Shown piece after piece: positions 35,125-46,168 of a stretch of 64,000 bases of DNA. This DNA comes from Cladopsammia gracilis. Lineage: Eukaryota > Cnidaria > Anthozoa > Scleractinia > Dendrophylliidae. The translations under genes and the position numbers were made by a program. The stretch is from the NCBI GenBank assembly GCA_022457155.1, contig JAJGOT010000454.1, forward strand, positions 248,001-312,000, in the 5' to 3' direction. Numbering within the stretch: position 1 is the stretch's first letter; each line of letters begins with the position of its first letter. Below the pieces are notes generated by a model. That model ran no database searches. It was given only the letters and a program-made list of their open reading frames with translations, and had not been told where the DNA came from.

Positions 35125-38100
35125 TTAGTTTCCGAAATGAAACTTCACGTTGTCTCCAATCAGCATAAATGGCGCCCACTGCCCAACGTCAGAAAAGCCA
35201 TTATCTCTCATCCACTTCATGGTCTGGTGAAGAGATTCACTGGCACTTTCCCCACGAACAAGGTGCTCGTAGAAACGACTCATGAACTGCTCTGTTGCTT
35301 TATCTTCCAGGGCCCACAGTGCCACCAACACTGAGCGTGCACCGGATCCTAAGAACGCTCGAGCGATTCCAATAACTCCCTCAGGTCTTATTTGTCCACA
35401 TGCACTGTGACAGCAGCTCAACACTACCAATTTAGCTCGCAATCGAACTTGTGAAATGTCAGCCATTGTCAGCAAGTAGTCATCTTCTCGTGGAAAGTCA
35501 TTGGCAGGATGTTGAGGGGCAAGGGCAATTTCTCCTCTGTCGACATTACCATGAGCAGCGAAATGTATCAAACTCACTGAATGTATGCTTTGAAGTACCG
35601 CCTGCTTGGTTGCATGCTCTCCTAACAAAGGCTGAGTGCACAGCAGTCGTCCAATCATCTCTGCTTCCTTTCTCGCAGCAGGCAATGGACAAAGCGTCTC
35701 GACACGTTCCTTGTAAAACACCTGGCTGACTTTAGGCTCACCCACTATCAGTGCACCAGTCTGACTGTGGTAGTCTGCTGGACTATCCTGAATGAGCTTC
35801 AGAGTCATCAATGAAGGAACGATACGAATCCTGAAATTCTCTGATAAATACTTTTCGCCTTCATCTCTTAACGCTGCAAATGGAACTTTGTACAAGGCTC
35901 GGTCAGGAACAATGATGAGCTCAGGTTCGTCAAGAAAGTCAGCGATAGGAGCGACAAGCATTTTGTAACCTTGACTAAGAGTTGGATCGGGTTGTTGGTT
36001 TTCTTTCTCTTCCACTTCTACAAGGCGAAGAGCTGCCGGTCGATCTTGCATGATTCGTTTTTGTATCGGGCGACGTGTAGTTAAAGGAAACAATGATCGA
36101 TCTTCGCAGGTAGCTTGCTGTACAGCGTGAAACCTTCTAAAGGTTTCGTTACTAAAAACGTTATCTACATCTCTAACAACCGATCCAATATCGTCGAGAC
36201 AGTCATTGACATCTACTTGTCGACAAATTATCGATTTGTGCGCTTGGAGAACCCACAGGTAAATGTATTTACCAAGATAGGAAATGTATAGACAAGTACA
36301 GCCACTTTCGTTCTCTATGATCCTTTCAAGATCAACCCATGATGACCACGGTAGGTGTGATGATAAATGTTTTTCTACAGAATACCGAATTAACGTTAAG
36401 TCTGCTAGGGCTCTGGCTCGTCCAAGCTCTATATAGTTAAGAGCCTTATTAGGATTCCCGATCTTATAAAACAATGCACTAAGCATTCGGTAAGCGAGAA
36501 TGAAGTCGCCGTCTAAGAAAAATGTTTTCAATTGGTCATTGTCTCTCAGAAAAGTGCGCATATCCTCGCTATTTTTAATACATGCAAAGAGATTCCTAAA
36601 GGCCTCATATTCGTTTCCTTGAGCAATCATATCCATTGCGAGGTGGAGGTGGCTTTGAAACTCACCTTCAATGTCTCCAGTCTCTTCACTTATGGCAAGT
36701 GAATTCTTGTGATATTCGGTTGCTCTGATATATTGACCAAGACTAACAAACATATGTCCTAGGTTTCCGAAATCTGCTGCTTCTCCTTTTTTGTCTCCAA
36801 TTTGTTTTCTGATCTCAATTGCTTTCTGAAGATATTCCTCAGCCTTGGCATATTCCCCAACAGACTGAAAAACAGATCCCAGGTTTCCGTAACAGGAAGC
36901 TTCGCCATGCCTGTCGCCGATTTCTTTTCTGATCACAAGTGCTTTCTGAAGATATTCTTCGGCCTTGGCATATTCACCAACCCTTCCAAACAAAGTTCCC
37001 AGGTTTCCGTAACATGTTCCTTCTCCTGACCTTGCTCCAATTTCTATCATGATGGTAAGTGCTTTCTGAGTATATCTTTCAGACGTGGCGAATTCTCCAA
37101 GAATGCGAAACAAAATTCCTAAGTCTCCGTAAATTCCTGCTGCTCCATGTCTGTCACCAATTTGGTTTTGGATCGAAATTGCTTTCTGAAAATATTCTTC
37201 CGCCCTATCGTAATGACCAAGCGATTGGAAAGCCGATCCTAAGTTTCCATAACTCCTGGCTTCTCCTCCTCTGTTGCCAATTTCTCTTGTAATTGAAACT
37301 GCTTTGCGAAGATATTCTTCAGCCTTGGCATATCTTCCAAGGCTTAGAAACACACAACCTAGGTTTATATAGCATGTTCCTTCACCTTGCCTATCGCCGA
37401 TTTCGATGTGGGTCACAAGTGCTTTCTGAAGATATTCTTCGGCCTTGGCATACTCACCAAGGCATGAAAATAACGCTCCTAGGTTTCCAAGAATTTCTCC
37501 TTCTCCTTTCCTGTTACTAATTTCCTTGCATTTGTTGATCACAAGTGCTTTCTGGAAATATTGTTCAGCCTGGGAATATTTGCCAAGGGACTGAAACACA
37601 CTTCCCAGCTTTACATAGCACGTTGCTTCTCCACATCTTTCACCAATTTCTGTTTTGATTGCAAGTGCTTTCCTTATATATTCTTCAGCCTTGGCATATT
37701 TACCATGAGAATGGAATACATTTCCTAAGTTTACATAACACGTTGCTTCTTCACTTCTGTCGCCAATTTCTTTTGAGATCGTTAGTCCTTTCTGAAGACA
37801 TTCTTCAGCCTTGACACATTCACCAAGAGCTTGAAACACAAATCCTAGGTTTCCATAACACATTCCTTGTCCTTGCTTTTCGCCAATTTCTATCATGATG
37901 CTGAGTGCCTTCTGGTGATATTCTTGAGCCTTGGCATATTCACCTATAGACTGACATACAATTCCTAGGATTCCGTAACATGATCCTTCTCCTTCTCTTT
38001 CTCCATTTTCTAACATGATGCTGAGTGCTTTCTCGGAGAAATGTTTAGCTTCTTTATGATTACTTTGATTCTCATACAACGCCGCTAGTACAAAAGTTAC

Positions 38101-38388
38101 CTTACCTTCTTTGGCTCGCGATCGTTTACCACATCTTCGGAGTACAACCAAAAGATTCCGGCAGCATTCTATCGCACTCATGTGATCATTGATAAGGAGG
38201 TACCCCTGTAACATTATATTATATAAGGCAACAGAAACTAAACTGACAATTCCATTTGTTAATGGTTTCATTTTGACAACAATCAAGCATTCCTTGCATA
38301 ACTCAATGGCTTTTTTGGCACGTCTGGTGTTGACAAGGATCATGGCAACAACTGTACCGATGTAGATGGTTTTTAGAACTTCAAACAT
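35125..38388 (-). CDS. TPR-CHAT protein, caspase-like domain, 1087 aa
   Basis: One uninterrupted exon. Residues ~130-570 hold about 11 tetratricopeptide repeats of 40 residues, each close to GNLGSVFQSLGEYAKAEEYL followed by QKALxIxxEIGDRxGE. Residues ~600-680 are helical, ending the TPR superhelix. Residues ~805-1085 form a CHAT domain, a caspase-like cysteine protease fold. The likely catalytic dyad is His946 in LIHFAAHG and Cys993 in VVLSCCHSACG; EGVIGIARAFLGSGARSVLV and LWALEDKATEQFMSRFYEHL are further family landmarks. CHAT proteins fused to TPRs are known in animals and bacteria, where some are proteases gated by partner binding. Cnidarians tend to carry several such genes (general knowledge). 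Both catalytic residues are present, so activity is plausible, but the substrate is unknown. The first ATG is taken as the start; a 5' non-coding exon is possible. There is no signal peptide. A short hydrophobic stretch lies at 8-19. Confidence 0.93.
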   Translation of the reverse strand: MFEVLKTIYIGTVVAMILVNTRRAKKAIELCKECLIVVKMKPLTNGIVSLVSVALYNIMLQGYLLINDHMSAIECCRNLLVVLRRCGKRSRAKEGKVTFVLAALYENQSNHKEAKHFSEKALSIMLENGEREGEGSCYGILGIVCQSIGEYAKAQEYHQKALSIMIEIGEKQGQGMCYGNLGFVFQALGECVKAEECLQKGLTISKEIGDRSEEATCYVNLGNVFHSHGKYAKAEEYIRKALAIKTEIGERCGEATCYVKLGSVFQSLGKYSQAEQYFQKALVINKCKEISNRKGEGEILGNLGALFSCLGEYAKAEEYLQKALVTHIEIGDRQGEGTCYINLGCVFLSLGRYAKAEEYLRKAVSITREIGNRGGEARSYGNLGSAFQSLGHYDRAEEYFQKAISIQNQIGDRHGAAGIYGDLGILFRILGEFATSERYTQKALTIMIEIGARSGEGTCYGNLGTLFGRVGEYAKAEEYLQKALVIRKEIGDRHGEASCYGNLGSVFQSVGEYAKAEEYLQKAIEIRKQIGDKKGEAADFGNLGHMFVSLGQYIRATEYHKNSLAISEETGDIEGEFQSHLHLAMDMIAQGNEYEAFRNLFACIKNSEDMRTFLRDNDQLKTFFLDGDFILAYRMLSALFYKIGNPNKALNYIELGRARALADLTLIRYSVEKHLSSHLPWSSWVDLERIIENESGCTCLYISYLGKYIYLWVLQAHKSIICRQVDVNDCLDDIGSVVRDVDNVFSNETFRRFHAVQQATCEDRSLFPLTTRRPIQKRIMQDRPAALRLVEVEEKENQQPDPTLSQGYKMLVAPIADFLDEPELIIVPDRALYKVPFAALRDEGEKYLSENFRIRIVPSLMTLKLIQDSPADYHSQTGALIVGEPKVSQVFYKERVETLCPLPAARKEAEMIGRLLCTQPLLGEHATKQAVLQSIHSVSLIHFAAHGNVDRGEIALAPQHPANDFPREDDYLLTMADISQVRLRAKLVVLSCCHSACGQIRPEGVIGIARAFLGSGARSVLVALWALEDKATEQFMSRFYEHLVRGESASESLHQTMKWMRDNGFSDVGQWAPFMLIGDNVKFHFGN

Positions 38389-39141
38389 GATGTTTTTTTA
38401 TAACAGTCTTTCTACAAGGCAGAAAAAGAAAAGAAAAACAAATTATTGTTATGCAAGATCGGACTTTTGTCCTTGACGTGCATACACAATATCTTTATAA
38501 GCTTGTACAATGTAGCGTAGTGAACTTAAGTTCATTCGTCAAAGGTTACAGATGGGTAACTGAAAGCTCATTTTGAAATTATTTTAACCAGAGAACGTTT
38601 TTACAGTCTCATCGTTTAACTCTGGTTATGCATCCTCTTTTATGCAATGAACTGTTCCAGAGAGCTGCACCGCTATTGCTAAAGCTATTTTTCAGATAGT
38701 TTATAAGTTCGTGAAAGAATTACTGTGTAGAGTGGTCATATTATTTCACATTTGCTTTTTCAGTTTTTATGCTAAAACAAACGCATTAAAAATTTATATA
38801 TCAAACACGCGTACGAGGAAGAGCGTTTTATCGGGTTTTCTCAAACACTGAGAAGTGGTTTAAAAAAGCGAGGCACAGCAGATTTTTTTAACCGACTTGT
38901 TTGGATACCTGATGAAACAAAAGTAAAAATGCAAAGGACCGCAAACGATAATGCTGCTACACCGTAGGTCTTTACAGATCCGACATGCTGTGTTTTTTTT
39001 TCAGTTGGTTTTGTCCATGCGTTTAAATGTTAGATTGGCTTTGTATATCTTCATTTTTCTTTGCGAGACACCATTGTGACACTTTTGGGGCCACTTGTTG
39101 CCCGGAACACGTGATGCGGCAACGCGTGATTTGGGTGGCAA
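38389..39141. other. 5' flank of TPR-CHAT gene; dispersed repeat
   Basis: The upstream region of the TPR-CHAT gene lies here without a clear TATA box. 38797-38933 holds a dispersed repeat (ACGAGGAAGAGCGTTTTATC ... TTGTTTGGATACCTGATGAA) found in the opposite orientation at 46918-47070. Confidence 0.5.
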
Positions 39142-39392
39142 GTACTACGATTATCAGTTGAGCAAGACACGAGCGATGTTTGGTGACAAAGTTTTGCCGT
39201 TAAAACTACGTTATTGTCAAGGGCAACTTGCTACGTTTCCAACGGTATCTTGTCTTTCATTGGACGTCATCAGTAACAAAATGCGTTACCGTTGGAAACG
39301 TAGCAAGTTGCCCTTGACAACGAGGTAGTTTTAACGGCACAACTTTGTCACCAAAACATCGCTCGTGCCTTGCTCAACTGATAATCGTAGTA
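39142..39392. repeat. Fold-back element, ~105-bp arms
   Basis: TACTACGATTATCAGTTGAG at the left mirrors CTCAACTGATAATCGTAGTA at the right. The arms continue through CAAGGGCAACTTGCTACGTT on both sides of a ~40-bp spacer. Confidence 0.92.
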
Positions 39393-39708
39393 GGTTCCAA
39401 AGTACGAAGCCTGATATGGTGAACGGGTCATTGTGTAATCTATTTACGCTTGCATGCTCGCAGTCGTTTTTAGTTTGCTAAGCCGAGCTGACGAGTTCCA
39501 ATAAGAACGAAACAGCTGCATGTCCTCGGCTCAGTGCAACCCTGCTTTATCGGTTTCTGTCATATTGGTGTCTCGCAAAGTTTACCTTTTTACATAGTCA
39601 GATCAGTCCTTGCATGCAGCTTATCGTATATACTGATGAAACAATCTTTTCAAACACGACGTTTCACTATGAAAGGGATGTCCGTGTCAGATGAAATTTA
39701 AGCGTCTT

Positions 39709-39834
39709 TTAGGCCTACGGCAAACGTCGAACTTCACATGTGCCGAATCTAATGCAAATGAGCAAAATCTATTGTTCTTGCTCATTTGAATTAGATTCGG
39801 CACATGTTAAGTTCGACGTTTGCCCTAGGCCTTA
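39709..39834. repeat. Fold-back element, ~55-bp arms
   Basis: GGCAAACGTCGAACTTCACA and GTTAAGTTCGACGTTTGCC are inverted partners. The arms run to CAAATGAGCAA around a 15-bp loop and end in AGGCCTA/TAGGCCT. Confidence 0.92.
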
Positions 39835-40158
39835 GTCATGAAATGTGGTTCTTATAGCTGGAGTTTTTCTCAATACAACGCGTGCGTCGATTGGTTGATT
39901 CATGGACACATGGACACATGACATCTAATAAACAAACTGTTTCCCGCCAATTGTCCTAAACGCGGGCAACATTTGCGAAAGCGGGCAACAATTTTGACGT
40001 CAGAGGGTAACATTGCACTGTTGCCCGCTAGCGCACGTGATCAAACTGTGAGAAAAGGTGGCATGATTACGATGCTATTGATGTTTACCTCGAGTGCTCG
40101 GCGCGTTTTTCAAACTGCGTTGTGTTATGTTTTTTTTTTGTGCTGCTATATAACAAAT

Positions 40159-40290
40159 CACTTAATGACTGATCCCTCGGGAAACAGTGAATTTTGTTTC
40201 CCGAGAATCTCGATGTTTCCCGAGACGACATAGAGATTCTCGGGAAACAAAATTCACTGTTTCCCTCGGAACCAGCTCAGTCAGTAAGTG
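40159..40290. repeat. Fold-back element, ~57-bp arms
   Basis: CACTTAATGACTGATCC and its loose inverse at the right enclose near-perfect arms of CTCGGGAAACAGTGAATTTT then GTTTCCCGAGAATCTC. Confidence 0.9.
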
Positions 40291-40434
40291 TTTAACAGTG
40301 ACTAGAGTGTCCCAATAAATATAATTTACTTCAAAAATCTCATCAAACCAAGATATTGTCTAAGCAAAATAAAAAGTAATCATAAAAACAAAGTTCGTAA
40401 AGACACATGTTGTTTGTCAGTTGTTAATGCTCAA

Positions 40435-43400
40435 TTATATACAGCTATTTCAATTAAGAGAGTGTCCACCATAGGACCAGGCAGGAGGTGATAATACTCA
40501 AATCACCGATTTCGCTCAAACTCAGCACAAAGGTTGAGGGTCATGAGTAGATACATGTACCAAAATATAAGGTCAAAATTTTTTATTCTCTCTGAGTTGT
40601 AGGGTCCCCCCCGAAAAATGGCCATTTGGTACAAATTTATGCATATTAATTAGCTAAATTTAGTCGAGTGGTAAGACAACAAAAATAGCAACCAGGCAAT
40701 AAAAACTACTAAATGGTATTCTATATTGATCAGTCTTGTAGCAAAATGTGTTATTGGAATCGGTTACTTTGATTTGTTGCTTTTCCAATACCGTAAGTGA
40801 AGGGCATGTTTCGTCATTTTCACGAAACGCCAAAATTAGGTCATTTTAGATCTTAATATCTCCAATGGGCAACAAACTAACAACGTTGTTTTAATACTAG
40901 AAGTAAGAAGTATCTTTATGCTTACGAAAAATACAATAAAATTTTTGGGCAACTAAATAGGTTTTTAGTACGAAGGAATTTTTGCACCTCACTCAACGAT
41001 TTATACGTTTTTCTGGCGATTTCATCAAAATTCGGTAATTAAAAAAGTGGTTTAATTTTAATGAAATTGCAAGAAAAAGACAGCAAATGTTCAGCTAGGC
41101 ATCATTCTGCTTATAACAATCCTAACATTATCGGGAAAAGCTTTTTGAAGAACGTTTCATGAAGTTTGTAAATAAGGGTTTCATCTGTCTTCCTTCATTT
41201 TCAATGCGAAAAAACAATGGGACACTTCTCTCTACAATAACTCTGAATTTTACTTTCAGGCACAATAAGGGACACACAAAAAAGCAAAGGCTGATACATA
41301 CATGTTGTTTAGGTGCTTCGGACTCATTGTTAGCGTCCATTGCGATCCGGCCAAATCCAGTATATTTTTAAAAAGTTTGATCTCTTAATTCAGCTCTTCG
41401 TCGATATTTATCGTGCAGTTCATCGCTCTGGACTTTGCTATGAGAATATTCATTGATACCTTGTTGTAATAGCTCCAATTTATGCCCGTAAGAGTGAGAC
41501 AAATAAGTTATAAAACCACAGCAAAACCATAAACGCCATCGAAAAGTGTCAACATCATGTTTGGGAAACATTCTTCGCCATTTTGAAGTTAAATTTTTGA
41601 GCCTGCGTTGTTGTCAGTATGGACAACGGACTACAGAATTACCGGATCGACGGACCACGGACTACGCATCATATAACGGATAATTCGGTGTAAAACGCAT
41701 GCAGCATATAAGATTTGGCTGGTTAATTTTTACAGTCGATTTTCAAACATTGATTTTTTCGAACTTTAGAAATAAAGATTTGTGACTGGTAAAATTCAAT
41801 ACCTTGATGACAATTATCTTTTGTTTGTCTTTTGCTACCAAAAGTAGCAAAATGTTTAATGTTTCATATTTTACAACTCTAGCAGAAACTATTTGCAATT
41901 TCCGTATTTTTCCGATAAATTTGAATTTTTAGTAGCGCCATAACCCAAAATATTTACCTTATCTTGTAGAGCACATCGCAGGCTATCTATTATAGATAAA
42001 ATATTTCCGAAATACTGCAAAAGCGCAAAAACCCAAGGGAGGAGTTGCACCTCCCTACCCCCCGCACGGTAGGGGTATAAGTTTGCATGTACGTCAGAGG
42101 TTAATTTTTACAAACGTTTTGAAATTCATGGCATAAAACGTTTCATTTTTTTTTTTTTGGTTGTGCTTGGATGAGTTCCGAGTATAGAGTAATAAGAAGA
42201 AAATTTTCGACGAATCATTCAAAAGGCAATCAACCTAACAAGTTCAGTCTGTTTCCATGCCTGAAGGTTTGATTTGAACCCATCATTTCTCATGCGCAGT
42301 AAATTATACAGGTAAGAATAAGATCCATAAAGGTTTTGATTTAATTTTAAATATAACTAACTAGACGCTTTTAAATATTATGTAGTAACTTAGTTGTAGA
42401 ATAACTGTCCTGCCGATCCCTTTCCTGGCCTTAACGGAGACGTGCGGCCCGACAGGGTACGTAACTACAAATGGGGTTCTTGTCTTTGACGGGGTCTCGT
42501 TTTCATCACTTTTTGTCTTAAACGGGGTGTCTTTTCTTGGCCTAATGCCACAATCAGGATAAGCATATATATTATTTTATAGAAACCTTATCACAAGCCA
42601 AATTTCAACCAGTATTTTGTTGGCGTTTCCCCTCCCCCCGCCCCGGAAGAACTTTCTAGAGAGGTTTATCTCTTTCTCTCAGATATTTTTCACAAATACA
42701 GACATCCACTATTCTCGATTAGATAACAATCAGTAACATATTATTTTTCCCAGTTTATGAAAATGCTTTTTTAAATCCGCTAGTTTGTAATCTGTAGTTC
42801 ATAGTCCGTAATCCATAGCCCCTAATCCGTGGTCCATAGTCCTGGCTCTATGTTTTATATTGCGGAGCTTAGCCTTCAAAATGGCAGAGAATGTTTACTT
42901 CTGTCTCCAACCTTATTAGCTAGTCTAGATCCACCAAGGGCTCATGCTATGTTTCACCCTCAAACCGAAATGAAACAACAACACCAACAACAAGAAACAC
43001 AAGACAAATGTCGAATTACTGTTGAGCTGTCAAGGAATCATTCGATTTTCCAGACTCTTTATTATTTAATTTTCTGGTCACAAATCTTAAGTTATGGACT
43101 GTTTTCTGCAGTTCTAAGTAATCAATGTTTGAAAACCGACTGTTAAAATTAACCAGTCTAAATCTTATATGCTGCATTCGTTTTACACCAAATTATCCGT
43201 TATATTTTGCGTAGTCCGTGGTCCGCATGAGTTGTCCGTCGATCCGGTAATTCGGTAGTCCATTGTCCAGACTGACCACAACACAAGCTCAAAAATTTAA
43301 CTCCAAAATGGCGAACATTATGTTGTCAGTTTTCGATGGCGTTTATTGTTCTCCTGTGGTTTTCAAACTTATTTGTCTCACTCTCACGGGCATAAAATGG

Positions 43401-44580
43401 AGCTATTACAACAAGGTGTCAATGAATATTCTCATAGCAAAGTCAACAGCGATGAACTGCACGATAAATATCGACGAAAAGCTGAATTAAGAGATCGAAC
43501 TTTTTAAAATACCTTTACTGGATTTGGCCGGATCGCAATGGACCCTGACAATGTGTCCGAAGCACTTATACCACATGTATGTATCAGCCTTTGCTTTTTT
43601 TGTGTCCCTTATTGTGCCTGAAAGTAAAATTTAGAGTTATTACAGAGAGAAGTGTCCCATTGTTTTTCTGCATTGAAAATGAAGTAAGACACATGAACAC
43701 TCATTTACAAACTTCATGAAATGTGCTTAAAAAAGCTTTTCCCGATAATTCTAGGATTGTTATAAGCAGAATGATGCTTAGCTGAACATTTGCGGTCTTT
43801 TTCTTGCAATTTCATTAAAATTAAACCACTTTTTTTAATTACCGAATTTTGATGAAATCGCCAGAAAAACGTACAAATCGTTCTGTGGGGTGCAAAAATT
43901 CTTTCATACTAAAAACCTATTTAGTTGCCCAAAAATTTTATTATATTTTTCGTAAGCATAAAGATACTTCTTACTTTTAGTATTAAAACTACGTTGTTAG
44001 CTTGTTGCCCATTGGAGATATTAAGATCTGAAATGACCTAATTTTGGCGTCTCGTGAAAATGACGAAACATGCCCTTCACTTACGGTATTGGGAAAGCAA
44101 CAAATCAAAGTAACCGATTCCAATAACACATTTTGCTACAAGACTGATCAATGTAGAATACGATTTAGTAGTTTTTATTGCCTGGCTGCTATTTTTGTTG
44201 TCTTACCACTCGACTAAATTTAGCTAATTAATATGCATAAATTTGTGCCAAATGGTCATTTTTCGGGGGGGACCCTACAACTCAGAGAGAATAAAAAATT
44301 TTGACCTTATATTTTGGTACATATATCTACTCATGACCCTCAACCTTTGTGCTGAGTTTGAGCGAAATCGGTGATTTGAGTATTATCACCTCCTGCCTGG
44401 TTCTGCCTGGTTTTCTGGTGGACACTCTCTTAACGTTGTCGGATGAAAGCTTAAAGCCAAGACCGGAAGATAGTATGGGTTAGGGTTAAAGCTATTGGAT
44501 AAAAATGCCATACAACCTTGCGGTCTTGGCTTTTCGCCTTTTTCATCCGACAACGTTAATTGAAATAGCTGTATATATAA
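40435..44580. repeat. ~4.1-kb inverted duplication, ~1.4-kb arms
   Basis: The left arm (about 40435-41790) and the right arm (about 43065-44580) are reverse complements with scattered substitutions and small indels. Landmarks: TATACAGCTATTTCAATT starts the left arm and closes the right inversely. TCAAATCACCGATTTCGCTC and CACGAAACGCCAAAATTAGG have inverse partners, as does CAAAATGGCGAA. The central ~1.27 kb is unique and holds imperfect GTCCGTAATCC/GTCCATAGTCC reiterations at 42790-42842. It could be a large TIR element without a transposase or an inverted segmental duplication. No transposase is recognised inside. Confidence 0.88.
44430..44559. repeat. 122-bp TTAA MITE inserted in right arm
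   Basis: TTAA at 44430-44433 and 44556-44559 flank inverted ends CGTTGTCGGATGAAA and TTTCATCCGACAACG. The left arm of the surrounding inverted repeat shows the same place without the insert (CAATTAAGAGAGTG), with a single TTAA. The insertion is therefore precise and younger than the inverted duplication. Confidence 0.95.
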
Positions 44581-45912
44581 GTTGTTAAAGTCAGTTGTTT
44601 AATGCTTGAGTTGTTTCTGGCTCGCGTGTACATTATTTTTAATTAATAAATGATGGTTACACATCTAGTTTAGCTTTTTAGTTACTTTGGGTAACCAGCT
44701 ACTGTATGTATTTTCAATTTATATATTATGTATACAGTTCTGTAATTTACAATTTACAGTACAATTAAACGTTGTTTACAGTACAAATAAACGTTGTTGT
44801 TGTTAAGTGGTCGATTGACAGCTGAAGGTAAGAATGACAGGGCCCCAGTTTTACACCGGAACATCCAGTTTAAATGCAGAGAAAACGAAAGAATAAAATC
44901 ACCAAAACCTATGCTTATTTACCTCCGTTCTTTCTTCAAACTTAGAATTATGTGTAAAGAGTTTGAGAAAGGCTGTGGTTTCACGAGCGATTTATCTTCG
45001 CACAGATGACGTAATGTTTTGTCCTCAGTGGTTGTTGACCTCCTAACTATTGTAGGCGCATAGGGTATCTCAGTTTAAGGTGTTCCTAGGTTTTCATCAT
45101 TATTTTCCAGGATTTTGCGGTTTCGATTGATATTATTATTGTGGTTTCGCTGTTGCAATTAAACCGCAAAATCCACAGCCATTCCCCAGGAAAGTTACGC
45201 TACACATTATATTATAAGAAATTGTTTTGGAAGACAGAAATTTAAAGTTGTTTCAAAGTGTTTTCAATTGATGATTTCAGATAAGAATCGTTATTACAAC
45301 ATCCTTGTGTTTTGAACTTTTGAAATCAAGCCGTAAATCAGGCATTTACCAAATTTAAGTTGGTTTAAAAACCTATAAAATAACTCAATAAATAAATACA
45401 ATATACACGTCTGTTATTCTCGATTTCTTCATCATTTAACCTATGTTATTGAATTATTATACAATTGCAAGTGCATTTTTCATTTTTGGCTTTTCTCAGC
45501 TTAGGCGTTCTTATATTATATCAATATCAATAGATTTTTATATAGTAATATTACTCAAACACAGTTTAGAATGATAAATGGTAAATGGGACTTTCGGTGG
45601 TGCAATTTAAGTCACTCTTATAAAACGGACATTTAAACATGTGAAGACTTTTTGGAAATTGCTCAGATTTCAAACCGCGAGTTTATGCTGTAATACTGAA
45701 CGTGTTATGCATGACAGATCATAGCAGTCGTTTTAGTTACTTTCTTTGAAGACCGGGGAATACGATATACGCAGGCTAAAGTAGAAAAGTTGCTAAAAGG
45801 ACTTAATAAATATGTACAAAAAATATTCTCTGTCAATAAAATCTTCTGTTTGAAGTTGGTTAATATTATAATATTAAAGAACATGTCAAGGTGTAATCAA
45901 AATTGTACTTAC
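44581..45912. other. No gene recognised
   Basis: AT-rich DNA. A weak inverted repeat around GATTTTGCGGTTT and AAACCGCAAAATCC lies at 45114-45175. A 71-codon open frame at 44794-45009 has no recognisable features. Confidence 0.4.
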
Positions 45913-46168
45913 ATGCACCAGACAGCCTTTCGCTTGCAAGTGAAACTTCTCCAATTGCAAGACTTGATTTATCTTGAGAAATCGAAAAGCAGTTTTTATA
46001 TTTAACAATGTCATAAACTGTAAATACATTATGAGTTTTTGTGCCCAATTCCGCTTCTGATGAAGTAATTATTTGTTCAATGTCACCTGTTTTATTTCTT
46101 TCGCTCTTTCTTGGTAACCGCCAGTTATAGAAACATGATGACATCACACAACCTAACAGCTCTTGAAA
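45913..46168 (-). CDS. Possible coding exon, unknown protein
   Basis: On the minus strand a strong acceptor (TTTTGTTTTCAG) is followed by 85 open codons beginning FQELLGCVMSSCFYNWRLPR. The open stretch ends at a consensus donor (GCAT|GTAAGT). A diverged, broken relative of the same exon with the same acceptor lies at 47430-47605. Paired splice sites and duplication support a real exon, but I recognise no domain and cannot link it to other exons. Confidence 0.35.

Noticed and set aside
36802..37520. Plus-strand frames of 75-77 codons
   Set aside because: They are antisense shadows of the TPR repeats of the TPR-CHAT gene.
44480..44495. TTAGGGTT as a telomere-like repeat
   Set aside because: A single occurrence inside a MITE, not tandem.
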